Shown: positions 1 to 10,058 of the stretch, piece after piece | How the letters are laid out: each line of letters opens with the position of its first letter | Position numbering within the stretch: position 1 is the stretch's first letter | Source of the DNA: Myxococcota bacterium | GTDB lineage: Bacteria > Myxococcota_A > UBA9160 > SZUA-336 | DNA: 33,296 bases | Assembly (NCBI GenBank): GCA_035498015.1 | Contig: DATKAO010000061.1 | Coordinates: 1 to 33,296 of the forward strand | Direction: 5' to 3' | Notes under the pieces: model-generated | Database searches by the model: none | Told to the model about the DNA's origin: nothing | Seen by the model: the letters and a program-made list of their open reading frames with translations, nothing else | Position numbers and translations under genes: made by a program

Positions 1-62
1 TCGATGAATTCGTCGAGCTCGACGAGATACGCGGCGATGTCGCGCGGGATGTCGAAATTCAT
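1..62 (-). CDS. Acyl-CoA dehydrogenase, N-terminal fragment (runs off window)
   Basis: The first 20 codons of a minus-strand gene are visible; the rest lies beyond the left edge. The peptide begins MNFDIPRDIAAYLVELDEFI, which matches the usual opening of one branch of acyl-CoA dehydrogenases (flavoenzymes that introduce the alpha,beta double bond in acyl-CoA). The ATG (complement of 60-62) is preceded by a GGGAGG Shine-Dalgarno (complement of 69-74), which supports the start. No catalytic residue is visible, so the family call rests on the N-terminal pattern alone. Confidence 0.6.
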   Translation of the reverse strand, partial: MNFDIPRDIAAYLVELDEFI

Positions 63-127
63 GGCGGGCCTCCCGGGATACGGCTGAGTTTGGCCGCCAT
101 CTTGCCACGATCCGGGAGCGGTTTTGG

Positions 128-247
128 ACCCCGGGCCGCCCCTTCGCGAGCGCGCCCGACGCGCTCGTGGTCACGGTCGAGCCGGCGGGCGGCCGCGCGC
201 AGCCGACCACGCCGCCGGTGGTGGCCTGGCCGGCCGGCGCTCCCTAG
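128..247 (+). pseudogene. Possible 3' remnant of an anti-sigma factor (RskA-like C-terminus)
   Basis: A plus-strand frame ending at TAG 245-247 reads DALVVTVEPAGG followed by a proline/threonine-rich stretch ending AWPAGAP. This resembles the periplasmic C-terminal end of RskA-type anti-sigma factors, which often carry a VTVEPAGGSPxPT-like stretch. No start or upstream domain exists, because the upstream part of the frame runs into the oppositely oriented acyl-CoA dehydrogenase start. If real it is a decayed gene end; it could equally be a chance open frame in GC-rich DNA. Confidence 0.25.
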
Positions 248-1401
248 CTCACGCGCGGCAGGACCTTGGTCCAGAACCGTTCGATCGACCGCAGCTGGAT
301 CGCGTTCGGAATCAGCGAGATGTAGTTCCAGGCGAAGATCCACTGGGTCGGCAGGCGCTTCTGCAGCGCCTCGAGCTGGCGAGTCACCGTGTCGGGCGAG
401 CCTACCAGCGCCAGGCTGGTGGCGAAGAAGTCCTCGATCATCGGGCCGCCATCGGGATCGGCGAGCCCGTGGTAGAAGCCGAACGGCTCGAACCAGGCCG
501 CGGCCACGAAGGTGCTCGACTGGCGCCAGAGCGCCTGCGCCTCTTCGTCGCTGTCGGCCACGATCACGTCGCGCAGCACCCCCACGCCTTCGCCCAGCGG
601 CCGGCCCGAGACCTCGGCGTAGAGCTCGAACAGCGCGAGCTCGCGCTTGGGGTGGAGCGGCGGCAGGACCGCAGTGACTCCCTGCTCGGCGCACCAGCGG
701 ATGCTGCGCTCCGACGACGCGAAGGGCTGGAACAGCGGGGGGTGTGGCTTCTGCACGGGCTTGGGCACCACCGACACCGCCTTCACCACGCCGTCGCGCA
801 CGCCGCCGCCGTACTTGGCCGTGGCCTCGAGCGTCCAGGGTGTCTCGCCGGCCGGGACGCGCCAGAAACGGCCGTCGACTTCGAGAAAATCCTCGGTCCA
901 GGCGCGCTTCACGATCTGGAAACACTCCTCGAACGCGAGGCGGTTCGCCTCGTCGATCGCGTCGTGCTGGTGCGGCAGCGCGCCGTGAATGCCGTGGGTC
1001 TGCTGGGCCATGATGTCGACCCAGCGGCGCTGGTAGCCGCGCGCGAAGCCGGCGTTCGCGCGCCCGCCGGTCATGCGGTCGAGCATGGCGATGTCTTCCG
1101 CGACGCGCAGCGGGTTCTGCGAGGGCAGCACGATGCCGAGCTGGCCCACGCGGATGCGCTTGGTCTGCAGCCCCACGAACAGGTCGAGCAGCACGGGGTT
1201 GTTGGAGAGCTCGAAGCCCTCCACGTGGAAGTGGTGCTCGGTGAAGCTGATCGAGTCGTAGCCCAGGTCGTCGCCCAGGCGCGCCTGCTCGGACAGGTCG
1301 CGCAGCATGCGGTCGTACGCCGCACCCGACAGACCCACCCGGCCGGCCTCGATCTCCGCTCGCGAACCGACGGTCGGCAAATAGAACAGCGAGACCTTCA
1401 T
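244..1401 (-). CDS. LLM-class flavin-dependent oxidoreductase (luciferase-like monooxygenase)
   Basis: A 385-residue protein with the bacterial luciferase-like TIM-barrel signature. The N-terminus MKVSLFYLPT is the first beta strand, SISFTEHHF (about residues 50-58) carries the typical EHH segment, and MTGGRANAGFARGY is the phosphate/flavin-binding loop region. Members use reduced FMN or F420 to oxidise small organic substrates; the substrate cannot be read from sequence. It is divergent from the small exported protein at 1442, with 40 bp between the starts. No clear Shine-Dalgarno precedes the ATG. A TAGAAT (complement of 1411-1416) lies so close that the transcript may be nearly leaderless. 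Neighbouring catabolic genes suggest breakdown of an organic compound. Confidence 0.88.
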   Translation of the reverse strand: MKVSLFYLPTVGSRAEIEAGRVGLSGAAYDRMLRDLSEQARLGDDLGYDSISFTEHHFHVEGFELSNNPVLLDLFVGLQTKRIRVGQLGIVLPSQNPLRVAEDIAMLDRMTGGRANAGFARGYQRRWVDIMAQQTHGIHGALPHQHDAIDEANRLAFEECFQIVKRAWTEDFLEVDGRFWRVPAGETPWTLEATAKYGGGVRDGVVKAVSVVPKPVQKPHPPLFQPFASSERSIRWCAEQGVTAVLPPLHPKRELALFELYAEVSGRPLGEGVGVLRDVIVADSDEEAQALWRQSSTFVAAAWFEPFGFYHGLADPDGGPMIEDFFATSLALVGSPDTVTRQLEALQKRLPTQWIFAWNYISLIPNAIQLRSIERFWTKVLPRVS

Positions 1402-1441
1402 TCGCGACTTATTCTACGCGCACAGGGAGAGGAGATTTCCA

Positions 1442-1795
1442 ATGTCGTCTCGGACCATTCGTTTCGCAGCTCTTTGGGTCGTGCCCTGCGCGGCCCTGGC
1501 CTTCGGCACCGCCTCCGCCGCCACCAAGAAGCCGGCGGACGTGAAGGAAGTCTGCCAGAAGGACGTGATGAAGAAGATCAAGGCCAAGCACGGCGGCGCG
1601 CACGACATCCAGCTCACGATCTCGCGCGAGTGGCAGCAGTCCAGCACCGAGAGCGGCGTGGGCGGCACGGGCTCGCTGAAGGCCGCCAACAACAGCGGGC
1701 GCGAGTTCGAGTGGACCTGCGTGTACGACACCACCAAGAACAAGGTGGTGAGCGTCGACTTCGACAAGCCGAAGAGAGACAAGGAAAAGAAGTGA
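1442..1795 (+). CDS. Small exported protein of unknown function
   Basis: A 117-residue protein not recognised as a named family. It has a clear signal peptide: basic MSSRTIR, a hydrophobic stretch, and a likely cut after the ASA near residue 26. The mature part is rich in lysine, contains two cysteines (in VCQKD and WTCVYD) that could pair in the periplasm, and ends in a charged tail. The start is well supported by GGAGAGGAG just upstream. Its TGA overlaps the GTG start of the next gene (GTGA), so the two are probably translationally coupled. Confidence 0.75.
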   Translation: MSSRTIRFAALWVVPCAALAFGTASAATKKPADVKEVCQKDVMKKIKAKHGGAHDIQLTISREWQQSSTESGVGGTGSLKAANNSGREFEWTCVYDTTKNKVVSVDFDKPKRDKEKK

Positions 1796-2139
1796 CTCGC
1801 GCGGCGGCCTGGCTTGCCGTCGCCTCGCTCGCGCTGCTGACCTGCACGCAGGAGAGCCAGAACCGCCTGGGCCGGGCCATCCAGAACTGGACCGGTGACG
1901 ACGGGGTGCTCGACGTCTACGGCGCAGACAAGCTGCTCCTGCGCTTCATCAAGATCGACAAGCTGACCACCAGCCTCGGCACGGCTCACTCGAACGAGGA
2001 GCCGCGTCCGTACCGCTACGGCTGGGGCGTGCTCGACGAGAACCAGAACTACAAGGTCGACCCGGGCGAGAAGAAGGTCTACTTCGAGATCAGCGACTAC
2101 TCGACGAACTACGTGTTCTACGAGAATCCGCGCGACTGA
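1792..2139 (+). CDS. Small exported protein, putative lipoprotein
   Basis: A 115-residue protein starting at GTG inside the GTGA overlap with the preceding gene. The N-terminus is hydrophobic (AAWLAVASLALLTC); the cysteine could be lipidated, but threonine at -1 makes the lipobox non-canonical. The mature domain has DGVLDVYGADKLLLRFIKID, a YRYGWGVLDENQN segment and DPGEKKVYFEISDYSTNYV, and looks like one compact beta-rich domain. I know of no function. Pairing with the upstream exported protein suggests a shared envelope role. Confidence 0.7.
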   Translation: MTRAAAWLAVASLALLTCTQESQNRLGRAIQNWTGDDGVLDVYGADKLLLRFIKIDKLTTSLGTAHSNEEPRPYRYGWGVLDENQNYKVDPGEKKVYFEISDYSTNYVFYENPRD

Positions 2140-2196
2140 CGGGCGCGCCCAAACCGCCCCGGATGTGTTAATAGGGGGGCGCAACCGGGGTGGACC

Positions 2197-2823
2197 ATGC
2201 TGGGCCGTTTCCTACCGAAGAAGACCGAGTTCTTCGCGCTCTTCTCGCGCCATGCGCAGCTCTGTGTAGACGGCGCGCGGCTGCTCGCCGACCTGCTCGA
2301 CGCGCCGGCCGGGGCCAAGGACCGCTACGACAAGATCCACGCGGTCGAGCACGAAGCCGACCGCGTGTGTCAGGAGACGATGGAGACGCTGCACAGCACC
2401 TTCGTCACGCCCATCGACCGCTCCGACATACACACGCTGTCCAGCCGGCTCGACGACATCATGGACCACATCGAGGCGACCGCGCAGCGCGTGTGGCTGT
2501 ACGAGATCGAGAGCGCCACGCCCGAGGTGGTCGAGATGGGCAAGAACCTGGTGCGCGCGACGGAGTCGCTGCGCGCGGCGGTCGACGCCCTGCCCAAGCA
2601 GCTCGACCCCGCGCACGTGCGCGCGCTGTGCGCGGAGGTCAAGGCGGCGGAGAAGGAGAACGACCGCGTGCTGCGCCGCGCCACGGCGCGGCTGTTCAAG
2701 GAAGAGACCGACGCGCGCCGGCTGATCAAGTGGAAGGAGATCTACGAAGACGTCGAGCGCGCCGTCGACCGCTGCGAGGACGTGGCGAACGTCATCGAGG
2801 GCGTGGTTCTCGAGAACAGCTAG
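2197..2823 (+). CDS. DUF47 (PhoU-like) phosphate transport regulator
   Basis: A 208-residue all-helical protein of the DUF47/PhoU-like family. It starts MLGRFLPKKTEFFALF, the characteristic DUF47 opening, and has E/D-rich helices such as HAVEHEADRVCQETMETLH and DRVLRRATARLFKEETDARR. DUF47 proteins are typically encoded directly upstream of Pit phosphate transporters and are thought to modulate them, probably through metal-bound acidic clusters. Here the TAG stop is followed with no gap by the ATG of the Pit gene, which supports that pairing. A GGGGTGG precedes the ATG. Confidence 0.9.
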   Translation: MLGRFLPKKTEFFALFSRHAQLCVDGARLLADLLDAPAGAKDRYDKIHAVEHEADRVCQETMETLHSTFVTPIDRSDIHTLSSRLDDIMDHIEATAQRVWLYEIESATPEVVEMGKNLVRATESLRAAVDALPKQLDPAHVRALCAEVKAAEKENDRVLRRATARLFKEETDARRLIKWKEIYEDVERAVDRCEDVANVIEGVVLENS

Positions 2824-3816
2824 ATGGAACCGCTGCTCATTGCGGTCGTCGTGGTCGCGCTGGCGTTCGACTACACGAACGGCTTCCACGACGCCGCCAA
2901 TGCCGTCGCCACGGCCATCTCGACCCGCGCGGTGCCGCCCAACCTGGCGCTGTTCGCGGCCGCGGTGCTGAACGTGCTGGGGGCGCTGGTGTCGACCAAC
3001 GTGGCGGCGACCCTGGCCAAGGGCATCGTGAGCGTCGGTGCAGTCACTCCGCCGGTCATGTTCGGCGGACTGGTCGGCGCGATCGCCTGGAACCTGCTCA
3101 CCTGGTGGTGGGCGCTGCCGTCGAGCTCGAGTCACTGTCTGATCGGCGGCGTGTCGGGCGCGGTGCTGGCCACCTCGGGCCGCTCCGAGGTGCTGTGGTC
3201 GGGCATCTTCGAGAAAGTGCTGATTCCCACGCTGTGCGCGCCCTTGATCGGCTTCGCGGTGGGGATTGCGCTCATGGTCGCGATCCTGTGGATCTTCCGG
3301 CGCGCGCACCCCGGCGTGCTGCAGCGCCGCTTCCGCCGCGCGCAGCTGGTGTCGGCCTCGTTCATGGCGTTCAGCCACGGCTCGAACGACGCGCAGAAGA
3401 CCATGGGCGTGATCACGCTGGCCTTGTTCTCGGCCGGAGCGATCGCCACCACCGAGGTGCCCCTGTGGGTGAAGCTGGCCTCGGCGCTCGTGATCGGCCT
3501 GGGCACTTACTCGGGCGGCAAACGCATCATCCGCACGCTGGGCATGCGGCTGGTGAAGCTCACCCCGGTGCACGGCTTCGCGGCCGAGACCGCCGCGTCG
3601 GCCGTGCTCCTGGGCACCGCGCACTTCGGCTTCCCGGTCTCGACCACGCACGTGATCTCGACCTCGATCATGGGCGTCGGCGCCACCCAGCGGCTCTCGG
3701 CCGTGAAGTGGGGCCTCACCCGTGACATCCTGGTGGCCTGGGTGCTGACTCTGCCGGCGGCGGGGCTCGTCGGCGGGGCGTTCGCGCTGTTGTCGCAATT
3801 CGCGTTCGCCAAGTAG
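2824..3816 (+). CDS. pit: Low-affinity inorganic phosphate transporter, Pit family
   Basis: A 330-residue integral membrane protein of the PiT (PF01384) family, which imports phosphate or metal-phosphate with protons or cations. Both duplicated signature segments are present: DYTNGFHDAANAVATA (residues 16-31) and FSHGSNDAQKTMG (183-195), plus the conserved SSSSH element at 100-104. About ten hydrophobic helices are visible. The length suits the short bacterial form without a large cytoplasmic loop. The gene abuts DUF47 and is followed after 15 bp by transhydrogenase genes, so all four are probably one transcript. Confidence 0.95.
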   Translation: MEPLLIAVVVVALAFDYTNGFHDAANAVATAISTRAVPPNLALFAAAVLNVLGALVSTNVAATLAKGIVSVGAVTPPVMFGGLVGAIAWNLLTWWWALPSSSSHCLIGGVSGAVLATSGRSEVLWSGIFEKVLIPTLCAPLIGFAVGIALMVAILWIFRRAHPGVLQRRFRRAQLVSASFMAFSHGSNDAQKTMGVITLALFSAGAIATTEVPLWVKLASALVIGLGTYSGGKRIIRTLGMRLVKLTPVHGFAAETAASAVLLGTAHFGFPVSTTHVISTSIMGVGATQRLSAVKWGLTRDILVAWVLTLPAAGLVGGAFALLSQFAFAK

Positions 3817-3831
3817 GTAGGAGTAGAGGGA

Positions 3832-4124
3832 GTGGACAGTCTCGATCTCTGGGGCATGGCGTTCGTCTTCATGCTCGCCACGTTCATCGGCTTCGACGTG
3901 ATCCGGAACGTGTCCCGGCTGCTGCACACGCCGCTGATGTCGCTCACCAACGCGATCTCGGCGATCGCGGTCGTCGGGTCGATCATCATCGCGGGCGAGC
4001 AGAAGACCACGTTCTCGACGGTGCTCGGCACGATCGCGGTCGCGGCCTCCATGACCAACATCGTCTCCGGCTTCCTGATCACCGACCGCATGCTGCGCAT
4101 GTTCAAGCGCCGCGAGCCCGGGCA

Positions 4125-4128
<4 letters not shown>
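3832..4128 (+). CDS. pntAB: NAD(P) transhydrogenase alpha subunit part 2 (membrane domain)
   Basis: A 98-residue protein with GTG start after a GAGG-like ribosome site. It has three to four transmembrane helices and the motif LLHTPLMSLTNAIS (residues 30-43), diagnostic of the small membrane part of the proton-translocating transhydrogenase alpha subunit. It ends in a basic patch, RMLRMFKRRE, as is usual. Its TGA overlaps the ATG of pntB (ATGA at 4125-4128), so the two are coupled. The usual first gene, pntAA, which encodes the NAD(H)-binding domain I, is absent upstream; the Pit gene takes its place. Confidence 0.93.
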
Positions 4129-5525
<1,397 letters not shown>

Positions 5526-5536
5526 CTCGCGGCGGC

Positions 5537-6427
5537 TCAGAAGAAGAAGTGGACGCCCACGCCGAAGAATTCGATGCGCCGGTCGAAGAACTGGCCGTTG
5601 GGTGAGAAGCCCTTGTAGTACTCGCCCAGCAGCAGCAGCCGGCGGCTCTTGAACACCTTCTCGTTCTCGAACTGGAAGCCCGCGCGCACCGAGTAGTCGG
5701 TCGCCCAGTCCTGCTCCTCGTTGCGCTTGAAGTCGGCGGCCGCGACCGGGCGCAGCCAGCCGAAGAACGCGAGCGGGCTCTTGAGCTCCACGCCGGCCTG
5801 CACGTACTTGCGCTTCAGCTGACTCGGGTCGCGATCGAACAGGTAGCCGCCGCCGAGATACAGGCGCCCCCAGTCCCACAGGTCGACCGACGGAAAGAAG
5901 TCCAGGGCCTCGTACGACAGGTTGATGCGCTGCACGTCGCCGTGGTCGAGCAGAAACTCGTCGCCCAGGTGGGAGCTCTGGTGGTACACGCGCAGCATCG
6001 CGGAGAACCAGCCCCAGCGCGCCGAGATCGGCAGGCCGAAGAAGTAGTCCGCGTTCACCAGGTCGTGTGACTGGGAGTCCAGGTCGAAGATCGAGAACAC
6101 CGCCGCCTGGAAGCCGACGTCCCAGCGGCCCTCGGCCGGCAACGGCCCCTGCAGGATCGGCAGCGTGCCGCCGAAGTTCGCGCTGCCCACGTTCCCGAGC
6201 AACGGATCCTTGTGGTAGGCCTGATACTCGGCCGAGAAGCGCGGCCAGCGCACGTCGGCGATCAGCGGGTCGAACAGCGAGCGCGTGGGCAGGAAGGTGT
6301 AGCCGGTCGCCTCCTCGCGCGCGCTCACCGGAGTGTCTGGCGTGGGCGCGTTCGGCTCGTCGCCGCTCGCCGCATTGCACAGCCAGAAGCAGACGAGTGA
6401 CACGACCAGACGACTGACGTTCCGCAT
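5537..6427 (-). CDS. DUF1207 family outer-membrane protein
   Basis: A 296-residue protein starting at the ATG that opens a signal peptide ([22 protein letters not shown]). Mature motifs [22 protein letters not shown], alternating beta-strand patterns and the terminal aromatic run GVGVHFFF are typical of DUF1207 proteins and of beta-barrel outer-membrane proteins, which end in phenylalanine. The biochemical role of DUF1207 is unknown. Earlier in-frame ATGs at 6448 and 6466 are possible; no candidate start has a convincing Shine-Dalgarno, so I chose the one giving the best signal peptide. Confidence 0.8.
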   Translation of the reverse strand: MRNVSRLVVSLVCFWLCNAASGDEPNAPTPDTPVSAREEATGYTFLPTRSLFDPLIADVRWPRFSAEYQAYHKDPLLGNVGSANFGGTLPILQGPLPAEGRWDVGFQAAVFSIFDLDSQSHDLVNADYFFGLPISARWGWFSAMLRVYHQSSHLGDEFLLDHGDVQRINLSYEALDFFPSVDLWDWGRLYLGGGYLFDRDPSQLKRKYVQAGVELKSPLAFFGWLRPVAAADFKRNEEQDWATDYSVRAGFQFENEKVFKSRRLLLLGEYYKGFSPNGQFFDRRIEFFGVGVHFFF

Positions 6428-6581
6428 GGCGTTCGCGGTGAGCAGCATTCGTGCCAGGCCACTCACTGGCAGCGGCGGTCGCGCGCTGCGCGCGGATCGG
6501 GTTTGTAGAAATTCCCAGGCTCGCGCGGCCGCGCCTGCGCAGCTGCCGCAGCGCCCGGCACGGGGCTTGCTCGAGCGGTGC

Positions 6582-6601
6582 TCGTTCCTCGGAGGGAACG
6601 A
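6582..6601 (+). promoter_or_regulatory. Stem-loop abutting the ribosome binding site of the DUF1328 gene
   Basis: TCGTTCC (6582-6588) pairs perfectly with GGAACGA (6595-6601), with loop TCGGAG. The stem ends against AAGGAG (6601-6606), the Shine-Dalgarno 5 nt before the ATG at 6612. It also holds a second GGAGG-like sequence partly within its loop. It could tune ribosome access or stabilise the 5' end; that role is inferred from position only. Confidence 0.4.
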
Positions 6602-6611
6602 AGGAGTCGAG

Positions 6612-6782
6612 ATGCTCTACTGGTCTCTCATGTTCCTGGTGATCGCGCTGATCGCCGGCGTGCTGGGCTTCGGCGGGATCTCCGTCGCCGCCGCGGGCAT
6701 CGCGCGCGTGCTCTTCTTCGTGTTCCTGGTCGTGTTCGTCGTGAGCCTGATCGCGGGCTCGGGCGTGATGCGCTCGCCCTGA
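6612..6782 (+). CDS. DUF1328 family small membrane protein
   Basis: A 56-residue peptide with two hydrophobic helices: [20 protein letters not shown], then [20 protein letters not shown], matching DUF1328 (YtjA-like) proteins almost end to end. The family is small, membrane embedded and of unknown function, often encoded near stress genes. The ATG is chosen because AAGGAG lies 5 nt upstream and the peptide then begins exactly like other members. A hairpin sits immediately before this site. Confidence 0.88.
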   Translation: MLYWSLMFLVIALIAGVLGFGGISVAAAGIARVLFFVFLVVFVVSLIAGSGVMRSP

Positions 6783-6805
6783 TGCGCGCGTGATAGGCTG
6801 GGCGC

Positions 6806-7306
6806 GTGACGGCGCTGCTCGCCTTGGCCGCTGCCGCGCAGTTCGCGCTGCGCTCGTCCGCGTTCGCGGAGGGCGCGGCCATTCCCGCGCGCTTCACCTG
6901 TGAGGCCGGCGACGAGTCTCCCCCGCTCTCGTGGAGTAGCCCGCCGGAAGCCACGAAGTCACTCGCGCTGGTGGTCGACGACCCCGACGCGCCCGATCCG
7001 GAGGAGCCGAAGCGCACCTGGGTGCACTGGGTGATCTACGACCTGCCGGCTTCGGCGCGCGGGCTCGGGACCGGCGGCGCGCTGCCCGAAGGGACGCTGC
7101 GCGGCAAGAGTGACTTCGGCGAAGGGCGCTGGCGGGGGCCCTGCCCGCCGATCGGCCGCCACCGCTACTTCTTCAAGCTGTACGCGCTCGACGTGGCGCT
7201 CGGCGACCGCGGGTCACTCACCAAGGCCGAGCTCGAGCAGGCGATCCAGGGCCACGTGCTGGCCAAGGCCCAGCTCATCGGCACCTACCAGAAGACGCAC
7301 CGCTAG
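6806..7306 (+). CDS. YbhB/YbcL-type PEBP (Raf kinase inhibitor-like) protein
   Basis: A 166-residue phosphatidylethanolamine-binding-protein family member. Hallmarks are CEAGDESPPLSW, the DDPDAPDP ligand-pocket loop, TWVHWVIYDLP, and the GRHRYFFKLYALD strand. The start is GTG; the first 15 or so residues are hydrophobic (TALLALAAAAQFAL), so it may be exported, as several bacterial members are. The ligand and role of bacterial PEBPs are not established. Its TAG is immediately followed by the stop of the convergent RND gene, with no base between. Confidence 0.9.
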   Translation: MTALLALAAAAQFALRSSAFAEGAAIPARFTCEAGDESPPLSWSSPPEATKSLALVVDDPDAPDPEEPKRTWVHWVIYDLPASARGLGTGGALPEGTLRGKSDFGEGRWRGPCPPIGRHRYFFKLYALDVALGDRGSLTKAELEQAIQGHVLAKAQLIGTYQKTHR

Positions 7307-10045
7307 TCAGCGCAGGCGGTCGGTCAGGTCGGAGAGCCGGCGCGCCAGGATCTCGTTCAGGTTGCGCATGACCGTCGACGCGATGCGCGGGTAGCGGCGC
7401 CGCAGGCGCTGCAGGTTGTTGGGAGTGAAGCGCAGGAGCCGCGCGTCCTTGGCCACGTCGACGTTGGCGCTGCGCTCGCCGGTGAACAGACCCACGTCGC
7501 CGATCACGTCGCCGCGCGACGACGAGCGCAGCTCGATCGGCCCGGTCGGCCCGTCCTTCCAGACGCGCAGCGCGCCGTCGACGATCACGTACATCTCGCG
7601 GTCGGTCTGGCCCAGGCGCATGAGCGGCTCGCCCTCGGGCACGCTGCGCAGGTTGGCCATCAGCGCGACGATCCGGCACTGCGCCTTGCTGAGCCCGCGG
7701 AACAGCGGGATCGCGACCTGCGGGTCGTCGCCCAGGTCGAGCGTGAGCGTGTCCCAGAGAGTCACGATGCGCAGGCCACCGCACAGCGCCGGCGTGAGCG
7801 TCATCTCGACCAGCACCGAGAAGCCGAGCGTGAACGCGCCCATGCCGCCCACCTGGCGGTACGAGAGCAGGTCACTCCACGACAGCATCAGGAACCCGAC
7901 GCACAGCGAGATCGTCGAGTACAGCACGGGCCGGCCCACCGAGCGCAGCACCGAGATGGTCGCGCGCCGCTCGTCGGCCAGGCGCTTGGCCTCGGGGTTG
8001 AAGCGCGCGAAGTAGTGGATCGTGTCGTCGATCGCGACGCCCAGCGCCATGGGCGCGATGATGCTGGTCGCGAAGTTGAGGGTGATGCCCGTGAGTCCGA
8101 GCGCGCCGAAGTACACGGCCACGGGAATCACGTTGGGGAGCAGCGCGACCACGCCCAGGCGGAACGACAGGAACATCACGCACAAGAGCGCGTAGATCAT
8201 GATCAGCGCGCCGATGATGCTCTGCACCTGACCCCAGATCAGGTTGTCGACCACCTGGGTCATCAGGATCGAGTTGCCCGTGACCTGGCCGTGCAGCCCC
8301 GGGGGGAGCTGCTTCAGCCGTGTCTCGATGCGGTTCACGAGCGACATGACGAGCTCGGTGTCGAACACCGTCGAGCGCACCTGGATGTTGGTGAGCTGGT
8401 AGCGCGCGTCGACGTAGCCCTCGAGCTCGTCGCTGGCGCCCAGGAACAAGAGCTGTCCGGTCAGTCGCTCGGTCTCGGGCACCGAGAGATAGCCCGGGTC
8501 GTTCTCGTGGAAGGCGCGGTTCAAAAGCTTCACGAAGTCGACCAGGCCCGTGCAGCCGCCGATCTCGGGCTGGTCGTCCAGCCAGTCCTGGAGTGACTCG
8601 AGCGCGCGCAGGTTCTCCGGCTGCTTGAAGTTGGCCTCGCCGTCGGCCTGCACGACCACCTGGAAGGCGTTCGCGCCGTTGAGCTTCTCGTTGACCGCGT
8701 CGAAGTCGCGGCGCTGCTGCGCGCGCTCGGGCAGGAAGCGCAGGCTCTCGTTGCCGACCACGAGCCGCGTGGCCGCGACACACGAGAGCACCGAGACCAT
8801 GGCCCAGAAGAAGTAGATGGCGCGCTTGTTGCGCAGGTCGAACTCGGCCAGGCGCACCATCAGCTGACCGAAGAAGCTCTCCTCGTCGGCCTCTTCGGCA
8901 CGCGCGAGCCGGCGCGGCCGGCCCAGCACCGAGAGCAGCGCCGGGGTGAGCGTGAGCGACACGATCAGGGTGGCCAGCACGCCGACCACCGACATGTAGC
9001 CGAACTCCTGGATCGCCTTGATCGGCGTGAGCACCTCGGAGTAGAAGCCGGCCGCGGTGGTCCCACCGGTCAGGAGCGCGGCGAGCGTGACTCCGTGCAG
9101 CACGTGGTGGACCGCGTGCGCGGAGCTCGAGCGGCGGTCCTCGCGCAAGACGTCGTAGTACTCCGAGATCACGTGCACCGAGTACGCGACGCCCAGGATG
9201 ATCAGCATGGGCGGCACGAGCACGGTGGTGAGCGTGAGCTCCTTGCCCAGCCAGGCCTCGAAGCCGAGCGTCCAGATCAGCGCCACGAACACGGCCAGGA
9301 GCGGCAGGAGGGTGCCGCGCAGCGTGCGGAACGAGAGCGCCAGCACGATCGCGAGCGCGCCGACCACCATCGGGATCGCGTCGCGCAGATCGCCGAGCTG
9401 GTAGCGCACCTGCGCGACCTTGAGGTGCGGCCCGCCGGTCACGTACACGTTGACCGGGCCGGCCTCCTCGCGCGCGATGCGGTCGATCTCGTCGTCGATG
9501 CCCTTGTCGATGAAGTCGCGGTCGGAGAAGTCGAGAAACTCGACCACGATGGCTGCGGTCTTCGCGTCCTTCGAGATCAGGTTGCCCGCGTAGATCGGGT
9601 TGCCCAGCGCCTCGTGCTTCAGCGTCGCGAGCTGCCCCGGGTCGGTGGGGATGTCCTTCACGAACGGCCGGACGTCGATGCCGTCCTCGGTGCCTCGCAC
9701 GTTGGCCACGTTGGTGATGGCCACGACGTGGTGCACGCCCTCGACGCGCGCCAGACGGTCCGACATGCGCTGAATCCGCGACAGCACGTCGTGCGTGAAG
9801 ATGTCGTCGGCGGAGAGCGCGACGACCATGGTCTCGTCGCTGCCGAACGCCTTGCGCACGTAGTCGTAGAACGTCCGCCCGGGCTGGTTCTCGGGCAAGA
9901 GACGGTTCGTCGACATGTCGACGTCCAGGCGCAGCCGCCGGTGTTCGAGGTCGACCAGCGGCGCCGCCAGGAGCACCGTCACGGACGCGATCGCGGCCAG
10001 CACCCACCAGGGGTGGAACGCGATCAGGCGGAAGGCTCGTTCCAA
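7307..10045 (-). CDS. MMPL/RND-superfamily transporter fused to a C-terminal cyclic-nucleotide-binding domain
   Basis: A 912-residue protein. Residues 1 to about 775 form a duplicated RND permease: a first helix (HPWWVLAAIASVTVLLAAPLV), a periplasmic loop, a six-helix bundle with ILGVAYSVHVISEYYD, a second loop, and a second bundle with ALGVAIDDTIHYFARF. MMPL-type members export lipids, hopanoids or other hydrophobic molecules. Residues about 781-912 form a CRP-like cNMP-binding fold with GDVIGDVGLFTGERSANV; the arginine of the phosphate cassette is present, but the usual glutamate is aspartate. The start is TTG, chosen because GGGAGGAG lies just upstream and the first helix then follows. It is the last gene of a probable five-gene minus-strand operon. 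The substrate is unknown. Confidence 0.9.
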   Translation of the reverse strand: MERAFRLIAFHPWWVLAAIASVTVLLAAPLVDLEHRRLRLDVDMSTNRLLPENQPGRTFYDYVRKAFGSDETMVVALSADDIFTHDVLSRIQRMSDRLARVEGVHHVVAITNVANVRGTEDGIDVRPFVKDIPTDPGQLATLKHEALGNPIYAGNLISKDAKTAAIVVEFLDFSDRDFIDKGIDDEIDRIAREEAGPVNVYVTGGPHLKVAQVRYQLGDLRDAIPMVVGALAIVLALSFRTLRGTLLPLLAVFVALIWTLGFEAWLGKELTLTTVLVPPMLIILGVAYSVHVISEYYDVLREDRRSSSAHAVHHVLHGVTLAALLTGGTTAAGFYSEVLTPIKAIQEFGYMSVVGVLATLIVSLTLTPALLSVLGRPRRLARAEEADEESFFGQLMVRLAEFDLRNKRAIYFFWAMVSVLSCVAATRLVVGNESLRFLPERAQQRRDFDAVNEKLNGANAFQVVVQADGEANFKQPENLRALESLQDWLDDQPEIGGCTGLVDFVKLLNRAFHENDPGYLSVPETERLTGQLLFLGASDELEGYVDARYQLTNIQVRSTVFDTELVMSLVNRIETRLKQLPPGLHGQVTGNSILMTQVVDNLIWGQVQSIIGALIMIYALLCVMFLSFRLGVVALLPNVIPVAVYFGALGLTGITLNFATSIIAPMALGVAIDDTIHYFARFNPEAKRLADERRATISVLRSVGRPVLYSTISLCVGFLMLSWSDLLSYRQVGGMGAFTLGFSVLVEMTLTPALCGGLRIVTLWDTLTLDLGDDPQVAIPLFRGLSKAQCRIVALMANLRSVPEGEPLMRLGQTDREMYVIVDGALRVWKDGPTGPIELRSSSRGDVIGDVGLFTGERSANVDVAKDARLLRFTPNNLQRLRRRYPRIASTVMRNLNEILARRLSDLTDRLR

Positions 10046-10058
10046 GCGCTCCTCCCTC

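Noticed and set aside
124-2139. 671-codon plus-strand frame starting at 124
   Set aside because: Most is antisense to the luciferase-like gene. Only the part from GTG 1792 is a credible protein with a signal sequence.
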